From Streptomyces atratus (GTDB lineage Bacteria; Actinomycetota; Actinomycetes; Streptomycetales; Streptomycetaceae), in assembly GCF_014648655.1 (NCBI RefSeq), contig NZ_BMRN01000032.1:1-64000 (forward strand): a DNA stretch of 64,000 nt, in the 5' to 3' direction. This document shows positions 7,829 to 16,612 of the stretch, piece after piece (within the stretch, counting starts at the first letter, position 1; every line of letters starts with the position of its first letter). The position numbers and the translations under genes are program-made. The notes below the pieces were generated by a model, which had not been told where the DNA came from, did not search any database, and saw only the letters and a list, made by a program, of their open reading frames with translations.

Positions 7829-10800
7829 GTGCACGCTCACGAAAGCGCGCCCGATAAAGACGACCCGAAAGCCCCGAAGCCGCAATCGGAGCCGCGCGAA
7901 GAGCAGCGGACTCGGCAGTCCGCGGTACGCGGCGGCGGCATGCCCGACGTCCGGTCCATTCAACGATTGCAGCGAGGCGCGGGAAACGCCGCTGTGTCGC
8001 GGCTGCTCACGGCGCAGCGGCCGCCCTCGTCACCGTCACGGCAAGGGCCGCCGGGTGGAACGGCCAGCCCGGCTGGTTCCGCCGGTCCGGCGGGCATGGC
8101 CGTGCCGGCTGGTCAGGTGGAGCAGCCGGGGCAGACGGGTCAGCCGGGGTACGCGGGGCAGGCGGCGACAGGGGTCGCCGCGCCGCGCTTCGCCACCCCT
8201 CGTACAGGCGCACCTGGTACAGCCGATGCTCCCTCGGGCAGCCTATCCGCCGCCAACCCCCCTTCCGTCCGGCGAGCGACGGATGGCGAGAAACCGGGGC
8301 GGCCGCAACGGGACAGTCCACCCGCGAGCGCGTCGACACTGCCCGAGGGGCTCCCCCAGGGCGGTGCCGCCGCTGCCGCCGCCACGGTGGAAGCGCGCCA
8401 GAGCGAGCTACAGGCGACCCGTACGAGGGAGCGTCCCGCCGTATCGCTCCTGAAGAAGCAGCGCGAGGCCCGGAAACAGCAAGGAGAAGGAGGGAAAGGA
8501 AAAGAGAAAGGGGGTCGGGACCACGACCCACATGGCGGCCCGTCTCCCCGCCACGGCCCCGGCCGGACCGCCCAGGACGACGCGGTCGGCGCCGGTCACC
8601 GTGAGGGCAGCGGGTCGGAGGTCGACTTCGTCGACCTGGACCTGGAGCCGCTGCTACCGCCGTTGTGGGGGCAGTCGCCACAGCAGCACGAGACGGAGGT
8701 TCAGGGCTACAAGCAGGGACTGGCCCAGGACCGGGGCGTCGCCAAGGAGAAGGTGGAGGCCTTCACCGCGAGCCGCCGGGCCAGATCGGCGGAGTTGGCC
8801 GCCCTCGGACCCCAGTTGACGCAGCAGGTCCAGGCGGCCGACGCGGCGGCACTGGCGAAGATCGGATCCGCCGAGACCTCGAGTGTGGCGAGGGTGCAGG
8901 CCGCGGTGCAGGGTGCCCGGTCGCGAATCCGAGCACAGGCGCAGACGGCCCGGGGGCAGGTGACGGCCGGTCATGCGGCGACGGTCGCGGCGATGGGTAC
9001 GGCCGCCTCGGGGGCGCGTACGGCCATGGACGGCGGATTCCGTACGGCGGGAGAGGCCGTCACCGGCAAGCAGAACAACCAGATCACCAAGCTCGGCGAG
9101 CTGTACGGCCACACGGAACAGCGGATCCGGGACGCCGCGAAGCATGCGGGGGAACTGGCGGCCGGCGAGGGCAGGAAGCGCGCCGCGCAATACCGCTCCA
9201 AGATGATCCACCGCGACGACAACTTCTGGGACGGTCCGCTCACCGACAACCGGTGCAAGGCGCAGGCGGAGGCCGCCACCGCGGTCGGCGATGCCTACAA
9301 GGACGAACTGCCCAAGGCGGCGGACGAGCCCATCGCCGACATGCAGAAGGGCAAGCCGGACGCCGAGAAGACGATCGGCAAGATCGCCGATGACGTCCGC
9401 GAGAGCCTGAAGACCGTGCTCAAGCAGTGCCAGGAGGGCCTGGCCGACGGGCACAAGCAGGCGTCGCAGGGCGTGGACGGCGCCAAGGCTGCCGCGCTGG
9501 CGGGTATCGGGCAGGCGCAGAGTTCGGCCGAGGCGAGCCTGACCCGGCTGCAGAGTGCGCAGATCGCGGCGGTCAGGGCCCAGGCCGCGCAGCAGCGGCA
9601 GGCCGTCCAGCGGAACGCGGCCGCGGCCACCGCCGCGATCGGCAAGGGCGTGACGACGGCGCGCGGCGGACTGGACCGCAGCCTGAGGAAGTTCGTACGG
9701 ATCCTCGGCCAGGACGCGGTGCCCGATCCCCAGCAGCTGGAGGAGGTGCTGCGGGACACCGGCGCGCAGTTCGACGAGCGGCTGGAGGGCGTGGCGGAGC
9801 GGTTGCGCGCTCAGGCGGCCGGGGCCGGCAAGGCGCTGGCCACGGCGGCGGAGGGCGCGGCGCAGGGAATGGCGAAGACCGCCGGGGCCGCGGCGGAGTC
9901 GGCCGGGCGGACCGCGACGTCCGCCGGCGCGGCACTGAGCCATACCGCTTCGCAGACGGTGAGCGGGCTGCGGCAGGTCCAGCAGTCCTTCGCCGAGACC
10001 GCCAAGGCTATGCAGAAGGGCTGTGCGGACGCCGACAAGCAGGTCCTCGAAGGGTTGGACAAGGCGTACACGGAGCTCGCAGGCAAGTTCAAGGAGGGGG
10101 CGGACGGGCAGGTCAAGGCCATCGCCGAGGCCTTGGAGAAGGCGGCCACCGGGACGGGCGAGAAGGACATCCATCCCAAGATCACCGAAGAGGCGGACAA
10201 GGCGCGCGCCAAGGTCAAGCCTCGCTGGCACACCGTCCTCACCTTCATCGTCGTCATCGTCGTCGTCATCGCGCTGACGATCGCGCTCGGCCCTTTGGTC
10301 ATCGGCGCCGTGACCGCGGGGGCCACGGCCCTCGGCGCCGGGGCCGCGGCGGCCGCGATCGGGACGATCGTCGGTGGCGCCCTCGTGGGCGCGGCGGCGG
10401 GCGCCGTCGGCGCGGTGGTGAGCAACGTGATGAACGGCGCGCCGGTGCTGGAGGGGGTCGGCAAGGCGGCCCTGTTCGGAGCCATCGGCGGAGCGGTCGG
10501 AGGCGGCGCGTCGGCCGCAGTCGGCAAGACCGCACTGAGTACGGGTGCCCGGGTCGCGATCGAGATGGCCGTCGAGGTGACAGTCGAGGTCGGCCTGGAG
10601 GCCGGGGACGCCGCCCTCAGCGGCCGGGAGTACAGCTGGCAGCAGGCGCTGCTGACCGCGGCCACGACGGTGGCGGTCACCGGGGTGATGGCCCACCCGC
10701 GCGTCCACGCGCTGACCGGCCGGGTCCAGACGGGCACGGAGAACCTCCTGGGCAAGATCGGCATCAAGGTCCCGTCGCCGGGGGAGGTCGAGGCCCCCGG

Positions 10801-12553
10801 GACTCCGGATACCCTCGGCGCTCCCAAGGTCGATGTCCCGTCCCCCGATGCCGCGTCCGCGCCCAAGACTCCGGACGCGTCCGGTCCGTCCCCCGACGGC
10901 GCCACCGGCGGAGCCCCTGACGGCAGGCCGCAGCCGGGCCGTGGCCCCGACGGCGTGACGTCCTGGGACGGCTCCCGTATCGACCCGACGGGCGGTCAGG
11001 GCAGCGCGGACGGCCCGATACGTCCTCGCGACCAGGACGCGGTCGAGGCGGAACTCCGCAAGGCGCTGGGCCCGTTGGGCGACCAGGTCGACGTCAGGAT
11101 CGACCCCAAGCTGCCCGGCCGTACCGTGCGCGTCCACTACGACGTCGACGACAACGGCCTGATCACCAACGTCCGCATGGCCGCCGGCCCTTCCGCCACG
11201 CCCACCGACATCCGGCTCCACACCCCCACCGCCCGCACGATGATGCGCTACGGCGGGCTGTCCGGGCGCGTACGCCAGATGCTGCGGCAGGTGGGCGCAT
11301 GGGTCGGCGTCCATGGCTCACCCCCGGTCGGCTCCCGCGCCTGGGAGGCCCGCCTCGAACTCCGCAAGCTCCCCGACATCATCGTCGACCGCGCGCGTGC
11401 CTACGCGGACGCCGATCCGGCGGCACGCGCCGAACTCGAATCCGAACTCGACTCCCTCATCCGGCAATTCGAGACCCATGCCGAGACCCTCAAGCAGTGG
11501 AACCTGGATCCGGGGCGGGGGTACGTCGCCGCCGAGAGTCCGGAAGTGGCCAACATCAGGAAGAACTGGAGCAATCTTTCCGAATTCGACAAGACTAAAT
11601 GGCCGAACGGTTTCCCGACGCCGAAAGAGGGGGAGTTCTATCGCTTCATGTCCAAAGATAAGCCACCCCGGCTCGAGTTCCGCGGGAAGGTCACCGCACC
11701 GGACGGCAAGGTGACGACAGAGGTGCTCCACCAGTGGAACACGGAGACGGGCGCCGAGATACCCAAGGGGCAGACCACGCCGCCCAAGAGGTTCGACCCC
11801 GATACCTCCCAGGAAGACGCCTTCCAGAAATTGATCGACGAGAGTCCAGGGTTCGAAGGGTACGTCAAGGCCCTTGAGGAGCTGGGCATCATCACAGATC
11901 GCAGTGAGATGCTCCGCAACATGCCGGACGATCCATCAGGCATGACCTACGATGACGTGCGGCACGCCTTGAAGAAGGACTACAAGGACAAGATGCTCGA
12001 TGAAATCAAGGATCACAAGACATTCTTGAAGATCAGTCAGTTGCTCGGCGTCAAGGACAAGGGAAATCTCGGCGAGCGATGGTTCGCGAAGATGGAGGGC
12101 TTCGAAGGGCAAAGCGGAGTTCTCAGCGAGGTGCGCATACCGAAAGATGTCGTCGACCCGCCCCTCTCGTCGTCCCGAAGGATCGACCACTTCAAGGACG
12201 GCACTCTGTATGAGATCAAAAACGTCGAAGCGTACGACTCGGAGATCAAAGCACAACTGGATGACTACCTCCGGCTTGTCCATACGGATGTTCCCAACCT
12301 GGGGAAGCCCAGCCGGCTACAGGTAGTCTTCCTCAATCCGAAGGGGCTGACCGAAAACGCTTCCTGGCTGCGGGGATTGCTACGGGACAACGAGGGGAAG
12401 CTTGAGGTAGGCGTCTACGACAAAGACGGGAAGAAGTGGCCGGATAAAGATCCCATCACGGATTCCATGCTCGACTTCAAGGGCAAGAACGGGAAGCTGA
12501 ACGAAAAAGCTCAAAGACTTTTGAATTTCCTGGATGGCAAGAGCGACGCGTAA
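7829..12553 (+). CDS. modular effector toxin: CIS-type N-terminus, PD-(D/E)XK nuclease tip
   Basis: The product is 1574 residues. The N-terminus is disordered and charged, with IQRLQRGAGNAAVSRLL at about residues 44-60; this LQ..AGNAAV signature is shared by proteins linked to extracellular contractile injection systems. A Pro/Gly linker runs to about residue 280. A long Ala-rich helical body (about 285-795) follows, with many AAA and RxxAQA repeats. A hydrophobic Gly/Ala segment (about 802-935) could insert into membranes. After another linker (about 980-1070) come a conserved alpha/beta region and a C-terminal domain with RRID…YEIKN. Asp1453, Glu1462 and Lys1464 fit a D-x(n)-ExK nuclease active site. 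The start is GTG 7829 with an AGGA site upstream. There is no signal peptide and no DUF4157 HExxH. Base composition falls toward the tip, as in swapped toxin ends. Delivery by an injection system encoded elsewhere is inferred. Confidence 0.75.
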   Translation: MHAHESAPDKDDPKAPKPQSEPREEQRTRQSAVRGGGMPDVRSIQRLQRGAGNAAVSRLLTAQRPPSSPSRQGPPGGTASPAGSAGPAGMAVPAGQVEQPGQTGQPGYAGQAATGVAAPRFATPRTGAPGTADAPSGSLSAANPPSVRRATDGEKPGRPQRDSPPASASTLPEGLPQGGAAAAAATVEARQSELQATRTRERPAVSLLKKQREARKQQGEGGKGKEKGGRDHDPHGGPSPRHGPGRTAQDDAVGAGHREGSGSEVDFVDLDLEPLLPPLWGQSPQQHETEVQGYKQGLAQDRGVAKEKVEAFTASRRARSAELAALGPQLTQQVQAADAAALAKIGSAETSSVARVQAAVQGARSRIRAQAQTARGQVTAGHAATVAAMGTAASGARTAMDGGFRTAGEAVTGKQNNQITKLGELYGHTEQRIRDAAKHAGELAAGEGRKRAAQYRSKMIHRDDNFWDGPLTDNRCKAQAEAATAVGDAYKDELPKAADEPIADMQKGKPDAEKTIGKIADDVRESLKTVLKQCQEGLADGHKQASQGVDGAKAAALAGIGQAQSSAEASLTRLQSAQIAAVRAQAAQQRQAVQRNAAAATAAIGKGVTTARGGLDRSLRKFVRILGQDAVPDPQQLEEVLRDTGAQFDERLEGVAERLRAQAAGAGKALATAAEGAAQGMAKTAGAAAESAGRTATSAGAALSHTASQTVSGLRQVQQSFAETAKAMQKGCADADKQVLEGLDKAYTELAGKFKEGADGQVKAIAEALEKAATGTGEKDIHPKITEEADKARAKVKPRWHTVLTFIVVIVVVIALTIALGPLVIGAVTAGATALGAGAAAAAIGTIVGGALVGAAAGAVGAVVSNVMNGAPVLEGVGKAALFGAIGGAVGGGASAAVGKTALSTGARVAIEMAVEVTVEVGLEAGDAALSGREYSWQQALLTAATTVAVTGVMAHPRVHALTGRVQTGTENLLGKIGIKVPSPGEVEAPGTPDTLGAPKVDVPSPDAASAPKTPDASGPSPDGATGGAPDGRPQPGRGPDGVTSWDGSRIDPTGGQGSADGPIRPRDQDAVEAELRKALGPLGDQVDVRIDPKLPGRTVRVHYDVDDNGLITNVRMAAGPSATPTDIRLHTPTARTMMRYGGLSGRVRQMLRQVGAWVGVHGSPPVGSRAWEARLELRKLPDIIVDRARAYADADPAARAELESELDSLIRQFETHAETLKQWNLDPGRGYVAAESPEVANIRKNWSNLSEFDKTKWPNGFPTPKEGEFYRFMSKDKPPRLEFRGKVTAPDGKVTTEVLHQWNTETGAEIPKGQTTPPKRFDPDTSQEDAFQKLIDESPGFEGYVKALEELGIITDRSEMLRNMPDDPSGMTYDDVRHALKKDYKDKMLDEIKDHKTFLKISQLLGVKDKGNLGERWFAKMEGFEGQSGVLSEVRIPKDVVDPPLSSSRRIDHFKDGTLYEIKNVEAYDSEIKAQLDDYLRLVHTDVPNLGKPSRLQVVFLNPKGLTENASWLRGLLRDNEGKLEVGVYDKDGKKWPDKDPITDSMLDFKGKNGKLNEKAQRLLNFLDGKSDA

Positions 12554-12597
12554 CGCAACCGATCGACCGATGCGAACAGCGGAGAAGGGTAAGTCCC

Positions 12598-13509
12598 ATG
12601 CAAGGAATGATCGCGATGGCACTCGAGGGGAAAGATGTCGTCAGCCTGGCGGAGTCCGCACGAGAACGCCACCTCTGGGGACCTGGGGCGACACCGGAGA
12701 ATGTCGAAGTGGACTCCCTGCCGGCGAAGGCGTCGGAGCGCTGGATCGAGCAGTACTCGGATACAGGAAAGAGAGTTTCCGCGTACTTCGACGAGAATTA
12801 CGAAAACTACCTCATCATGCATCCCGCAGCGAAAACGGTTCGGGCTTCCTTCAACTTTTCAGGCGACCTCCCGAAGCTAATCGAACTATTGAGTGATCTA
12901 CCTTTCGAGGTTGCGTCATTCGCGCCGAGATATCGCGTCTGGTACAACAAGTACAGGGATATCCCGGGTTTCGGCGGATACCACTTCACGCATGGCTGGG
13001 CCTGCGCTTTCCGAGGGGACGGACATGCCCGCCTGGCTTCCCGCCGCTGGTTGGATCACGGGCCCTGGCGTCTGTATCGCGGAGCGAACGACACCTCCTT
13101 CGTGCAATTCCACGACCTCGAACTCGACGAAGATCTCGCGTACGCCCAGGCGAAATTCGCTCATCAGCGTATGGGCATTACGGACGAGGGTGGGTACCTT
13201 CAGTCGGACTATGTATACCAGGACGATATCCGGGGGTTCTACAATTCGGCGCGGCGCGTGCTCGAACTAGTCGTGATCGGCCGGACCGTCTCGGCGCGGG
13301 AAATGCGCGACGCGTGTGCGGCACGCCGAGACCAAGTACTCGGCCCGGAGCAGCCGATCGACAATGTCGCCTTCGTCTTCCTCGACCCGTCCGAGGCCGA
13401 CACGCACGTACCCAGGCTGTGGCCGTACGGGTTGGAGTGCTGGACGATTATCAATGAGGTCAAGACCCGCCTGGACAGCGAAGAACCGCCAGAAGGGACA
13501 GGTGCCTGA
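12598..13509 (+). CDS. unknown protein, candidate immunity to the nuclease toxin
   Basis: The product is 303 residues, starting at ATG 12598 after a GAGAAGGG site, 44 bp behind the toxin gene and on the same strand. No family is recognised. It is acidic and aromatic-rich (YRVWYNKYRDIPGFGGYHF, HGPWRLYRGANDTSFVQFHD), with no membrane segment or signal peptide, so it is cytosolic. It shares the lower G+C of the toxin tip. Position directly after a toxin's variable C-terminal domain is the standard place for a cognate immunity gene; at 303 residues it is larger than most, so an accessory or second-effector role remains possible. An in-frame ATG at 12607 is an alternative start. Confidence 0.6.
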   Translation: MQGMIAMALEGKDVVSLAESARERHLWGPGATPENVEVDSLPAKASERWIEQYSDTGKRVSAYFDENYENYLIMHPAAKTVRASFNFSGDLPKLIELLSDLPFEVASFAPRYRVWYNKYRDIPGFGGYHFTHGWACAFRGDGHARLASRRWLDHGPWRLYRGANDTSFVQFHDLELDEDLAYAQAKFAHQRMGITDEGGYLQSDYVYQDDIRGFYNSARRVLELVVIGRTVSAREMRDACAARRDQVLGPEQPIDNVAFVFLDPSEADTHVPRLWPYGLECWTIINEVKTRLDSEEPPEGTGA

Positions 13510-13510
13510 C

Positions 13511-13987
13511 ATGAGCCCCGATCACGTGGGTGACGAGGCTGCGGAGACTGCTCGGTTCCTGGGCTCGCTGCAGGCGCTCGCGGTCGCGGCCACGGCGCGG
13601 GGCAGGGATGCCCAGCGGGTACGGGAGGAAGCGGTCGCCGCTCTCTCCGAGTTGGCGGATCCGCCTGGCGAGGAAGAGCCGGCCGTTGACATCTCGCACA
13701 TTCTGCGCGGCATCACCCCCGGTGACCGAGCGCTGCTCGGCGAAGCCTTGGAGATGTTCGCCCAGTGGATTCGGGAGCCGGGGGAGGAGAGCGGGCACGG
13801 GGTGGACGCCATGGTCCAGCGGTTGCGGAGCGAGTTGGGACCGTTGATCGTGCGGGATCGGGAAGCCGAGAAGGCGGCGGAGCGGGAGCGGCTTCGCCGG
13901 GAGGTGCGGGAGTCCCTCAGGTTTCGGCTTCGGGAGGCGGGGGTTGTGGGCGCCCAGGGCAGCTCGCGCGAGGGCGATTCGGAATAG
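13511..13987 (+). CDS. unknown helical protein, third gene of the toxin cassette
   Basis: The product is 158 residues. ATG 13511 is one base after the preceding stop codon, and an AAGGGACAGG site lies upstream, so the two genes are tightly coupled. The protein is mostly helical and charged. The middle (GITPGDRALLGEALEMFAQWI) and the Arg/Glu-rich tail (EKAAERERLRREVRESLRFRL) suggest a coiled coil at about residues 115-145. There is no known family, membrane segment or catalytic motif. Co-transcription with the toxin and the candidate immunity gene suggests a chaperone, adaptor or second immunity factor; the function is not established. Confidence 0.6.
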   Translation: MSPDHVGDEAAETARFLGSLQALAVAATARGRDAQRVREEAVAALSELADPPGEEEPAVDISHILRGITPGDRALLGEALEMFAQWIREPGEESGHGVDAMVQRLRSELGPLIVRDREAEKAAERERLRREVRESLRFRLREAGVVGAQGSSREGDSE

Positions 13988-13999
13988 TCGCCCGGACAC

Positions 14000-14140
14000 G
14001 TCCTGGTCGTACAGGTCGGCCTGAACGAACTCCGCACCCGGGGTGCCGTGTGGGGGGCGCCGGTCCAGGAGGCGCAGCGGCACTCCTCGGTGGCGAGGTC
14101 GGCGGTGACGAGGTGCGGTAGGCCGGTTCGTTTGGGTCAC
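14000..14140 (-). pseudogene. NAD-dependent epimerase-like remnant, doubtful
   Basis: A short minus-strand piece reads RGVPLRLLDRRPPHGTPGAEFVQADLYDQDV, resembling the beta2-beta3 region of an SDR/NAD-epimerase (LDRRP then EFVQADLYD). The flanks are not coding in the same frame. No start, stop or cofactor motif survives. The fragment is too short to be sure. Confidence 0.3.
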
Positions 14141-14175
14141 TTCCGCTGGCCGAGGTTGTCGTTGATGATGTCCGT

Positions 14176-14370
14176 GTGACTCACCGCATCAGCGCTCTGA
14201 TCTCGGCCTTCGGCGTCCTTGCCAGCGTGATACTGCTCGTTTTTGCCGTTCGTGAGTACCGCTCTGGGGCGTCGGTCCTCTGGCTCGTGGCTGGAGCCGC
14301 GATCTTCTTCGGCGCTTCGTACACGCTCGCGCGGGACGTGCGGCGGCTCCGCACCGGGCTGGCCGCCTGA
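14176..14370 (+). CDS. small two-helix membrane protein
   Basis: The product is 64 residues from GTG 14176. Two hydrophobic helices (about residues 7-24, ISAFGVLASVILLVFAV, and about 33-49, SVLWLVAGAAIFFGAS) are separated by a short charged loop, and the tail is Arg-rich. It resembles many small uncharacterised actinobacterial membrane proteins. Function is unknown. It stops exactly where the truncated IS5-type element seems to begin, so its original C-terminus could have been altered by that insertion. Confidence 0.45.
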   Translation: MTHRISALISAFGVLASVILLVFAVREYRSGASVLWLVAGAAIFFGASYTLARDVRRLRTGLAA

Positions 14371-14413
14371 CAGTTGCACCGTTCCAACCAGCCCCGCCAG
14401 TCGTTGTTCGTGC

Positions 14414-14797
14414 GTGCCGTTGACTGACGCGCAGTGGGCGCGAATCGAGCCGTTACTCCCAGATCGGACACCGCGGCGGGGTGGCAGGTGGAGAGACCAC
14501 CGAGAGGTGATCGACGCGATCGCCTGGAAGTTCCAGACAGGATCGCAGTGGATCCACCTCCCCGAGAAGTACGGCAACTGGCGAGGCGTCTACAACCGGC
14601 TGCGGATGTGGGCCATCGACGGCACCTGGGAGCGGGTGCTCACCACGCTGGTCGCGCAGGCCGACGCCGAGGAAGACCTCAACTGGGCCGTCTCGGTCGA
14701 CTCGACCGTAGTGCGCGCACACCAGCACGCGGCCGGAGCCCGCAAAAAGTGCCCCTATGGGTTTGGTCAAGCAGCGGCGGTGGGTGCGGGGTCGTAG
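14414..14797 (+). pseudogene. IS5-family transposase OrfA, 3'-truncated
   Basis: From GTG 14414 the frame encodes LTDAQWARIEPLLPDRTPRRGGRW, then AIAWKFQTGSQWIHLPE, WAIDGTWERVL and the first catalytic Asp in VSVDSTVVRAHQHAAGARKK. This is OrfA of the IS5 (IS427-type) group, which is normally joined to OrfB by a programmed frameshift. Similarity ends at about 14751, after which the frame reads unrelated residues to a stop at 14797. OrfB is missing, so the element is dead. The break coincides with a junction to other rearranged fragments. Confidence 0.75.
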
Positions 14798-14855
14798 AAC
14801 GTGCCGTCTCGGAGCATCGCGAAGAGCACGTCGATGCGGCGCCGGGCCTCACCGA
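14767..14855 (-). pseudogene. IS110-family transposase C-terminal remnant
   Basis: The minus strand encodes EARRRIDVLFAMLRDGTFYDP followed by a short tail and stop. This resembles the last residues of IS110/IS116-type transposases (A-R-R-x-D-V-L-x-A-x-L-R-D). Only about 30 codons remain, directly abutting the truncated IS5 OrfA. The assignment rests on this short motif. Confidence 0.35.
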
Positions 14856-15063
14856 TGTCGCCGACCTCCGGCTGCGGCCGCCGGTGATGTTCGCCAAGGC
14901 CGCCGCGTCGCTGGAAGGAGATCCGGTCCGTGAGGGCGGACAGGTGGGAGATCAGGGTCCAGGCCTCAAGGTGACCGGGCTGGTACGGGTTGTCCTGGAC
15001 GGCGATGTAGTCGAGGCCCGAGCCCTCCGCCCTGCGGGCCAGGAGCTTGTCGACGTTCCCCAT
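14853..15063. pseudogene. luciferase-like monooxygenase remnant, split and inverted
   Basis: Two pieces that belong together in LLM-class flavin-dependent oxidoreductases lie on opposite strands. The minus strand from 15063 to about 14918 encodes SGLDYIAVQDNPYQPGHLEAW and ISHLSALTDRISF. The plus strand at about 14853-14918 encodes DVADLRLRPPVMFAKAAASLE, which normally follows the first piece directly. The gene has therefore suffered an inversion with a breakpoint near 14918. Neither start nor end survives. The LLM assignment is from these conserved segments. Confidence 0.5.
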
Positions 15064-15247
15064 GGTGACCAGCCCGCGCCGGGCGAGTCGAGTGGTGCCG
15101 GCCTGAGCCCGGAGGTCGTGCGAAAGGCGACGTTCGAGGAGGCTAGGCGGACGATGCCGAACGTCGCGATCGGCGACCTGGATGCGTTCGGTGAAGAGCT
15201 AGTGTGATGCGCCAGAAAAGTCGATCTTAAGTCTGTAGGCTGTTTTT

Positions 15248-16057
15248 ATGTCGCATAGAGGCCCGCGTGCTGTCGAAGTCGTGCTGTCCGCTGGGGAGCG
15301 TGCGGAGTTGCTGCGCTGGGCGGGTGGCGGGGTGCCGGCCCGTGTGGCGGAGCGGGCGCGGATCGTCCTGGCTTGTGCGGACGGGTCGTCAAATACCTCT
15401 GTGGCGGCGGACTCTGTGGTCTCTGTGGAGACGGTGCGCAAGTGGCGTTCGCGGTTCGTGGCCCGGCGGCTGGCGGGTCTGGTGGATGAGCCGCGGCCGG
15501 GCCGGCGCAAGCCGGACCTGGTGCTCAGCGAAGCCGAGCGGGCGGAGCTGACGCGCTGGGCGCGGCGGGCGAAGACCGCGCAGTTCCTGGCCCTGCGCGC
15601 GAGGATTGTGCTGCGGTGTGCGGAGGGCGGGACGAACAAGGAGGTCGCGGCGGAACTCGGCATCGCCCACGCGACGGTGAACCGCTGGCGCTCCAGGTTC
15701 ATCACCCTGCGTCTGGACGGGCTGATGGACGAGCCCCGCCCCGGCAGGCCGCCCTCGGTCCTGCTCGACCAGGTCGAGGACGTACTCGTGGCGACTCTGG
15801 AGTCCGTCCCGGGCAAGGACACGCACTGGTCGCGTGCCTCGATGGCGAAGCACAGTGGGCTGTCGAAATCGACCGTCGGGCGGATCTGGAAGAAGTTCGA
15901 CCTCAAGCCCCACCTGCAGGACTCCTTCAAGCTGTCCACCGACCCGCAGTTCGTCGCCAAGGTCGTCGACGTCGTCGGCCTCTACCACCATCCGCCGGAG
16001 AAGGCGGTGGTTCTCTGCGTCGATGAAAAGAGCCAGATCGTGTGCCACGAACGCTGA
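15248..16057 (+). CDS. IS630-family transposase, 5' exon (true exon to 16039)
   Basis: The exon encodes an N-terminal pair of helix-turn-helix units (LLRWAGGGVPARVAERARIV; ACADGSSNTSVAADSVVSV; then a second copy around VLRCAEGGTNKEVAAELGIAH) and the beginning of the DDE core, AVVLCVDEKSQI with the first catalytic Asp at residue 259. The true exon ends at 16039. The stop at 16057 lies in the intron. Joined to 17959-18504, the frame continues without loss (264 codons plus 182 including stop) to give a 445-residue transposase. Before splicing, only a truncated product of 269 residues could be made. Confidence 0.9.
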   Translation: MSHRGPRAVEVVLSAGERAELLRWAGGGVPARVAERARIVLACADGSSNTSVAADSVVSVETVRKWRSRFVARRLAGLVDEPRPGRRKPDLVLSEAERAELTRWARRAKTAQFLALRARIVLRCAEGGTNKEVAAELGIAHATVNRWRSRFITLRLDGLMDEPRPGRPPSVLLDQVEDVLVATLESVPGKDTHWSRASMAKHSGLSKSTVGRIWKKFDLKPHLQDSFKLSTDPQFVAKVVDVVGLYHHPPEKAVVLCVDEKSQIVCHER

Positions 16058-16612
16058 AGGAGGCGTTGATGTAACAGCTTCTGGAAGCGGTGCTGTGCAG
16101 GAGATGGAGGTAGGTCCTCCGGAGTCGCTCTGCAGGGGGAGGCTCCAAACCACCGCAGGCTGCGTCGGTTAAATGCCGGTCGTGGTGAGCGCTGTGGAAA
16201 AGGCGCGGCAGTGATCGCGTCAGGTATGGGTCAGGAAGGCGAGCGTGAGCGAACCGCTGATGACGTGTCGTAATCTTTCTCATTGGCGTCGAAACCGGGG
16301 CATGATCTGGGCTCCGGGACAAGTCTGGGGGAAGCCTGTTGACTGCCCAGACGGCGTCCGGCATGGAGGCGGCGCGAGCCTGGCCCGGGCTCTTGCGCGG
16401 AACGTGGGAACCTGTCGCCCCGATACTGCGGCTGGCCTGGTAGGCCGGCGGCGAGAGGGAGAACCCCAAGCGGACAAAGCCGCGAGGGGTCGAGTACCGA
16501 TGCGGGGCACGGGGGCGGACCGTCTCGTAGTAGCCGTGAAATCCGGTAATGCGGATGGAGCGAAGGGGACGGATCGTCCGGGTCTGCTTGGTGGCCAACC
16601 GGAGTGCCCGGG

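Noticed and set aside
8654..11314. 886-codon open frame on the minus strand opposite the effector gene
   Set aside because: Its translation is Arg/Gly/His/Leu-rich with no domain; it mirrors the high GC3 of the plus-strand gene, whose own frame has clear domains.
13316..13510. Long upstream start for the third toxin-cassette gene
   Set aside because: This part overlaps the previous gene in another frame and is not coding-like; ATG 13511 with a good ribosome-binding site fits the end of the preceding gene.
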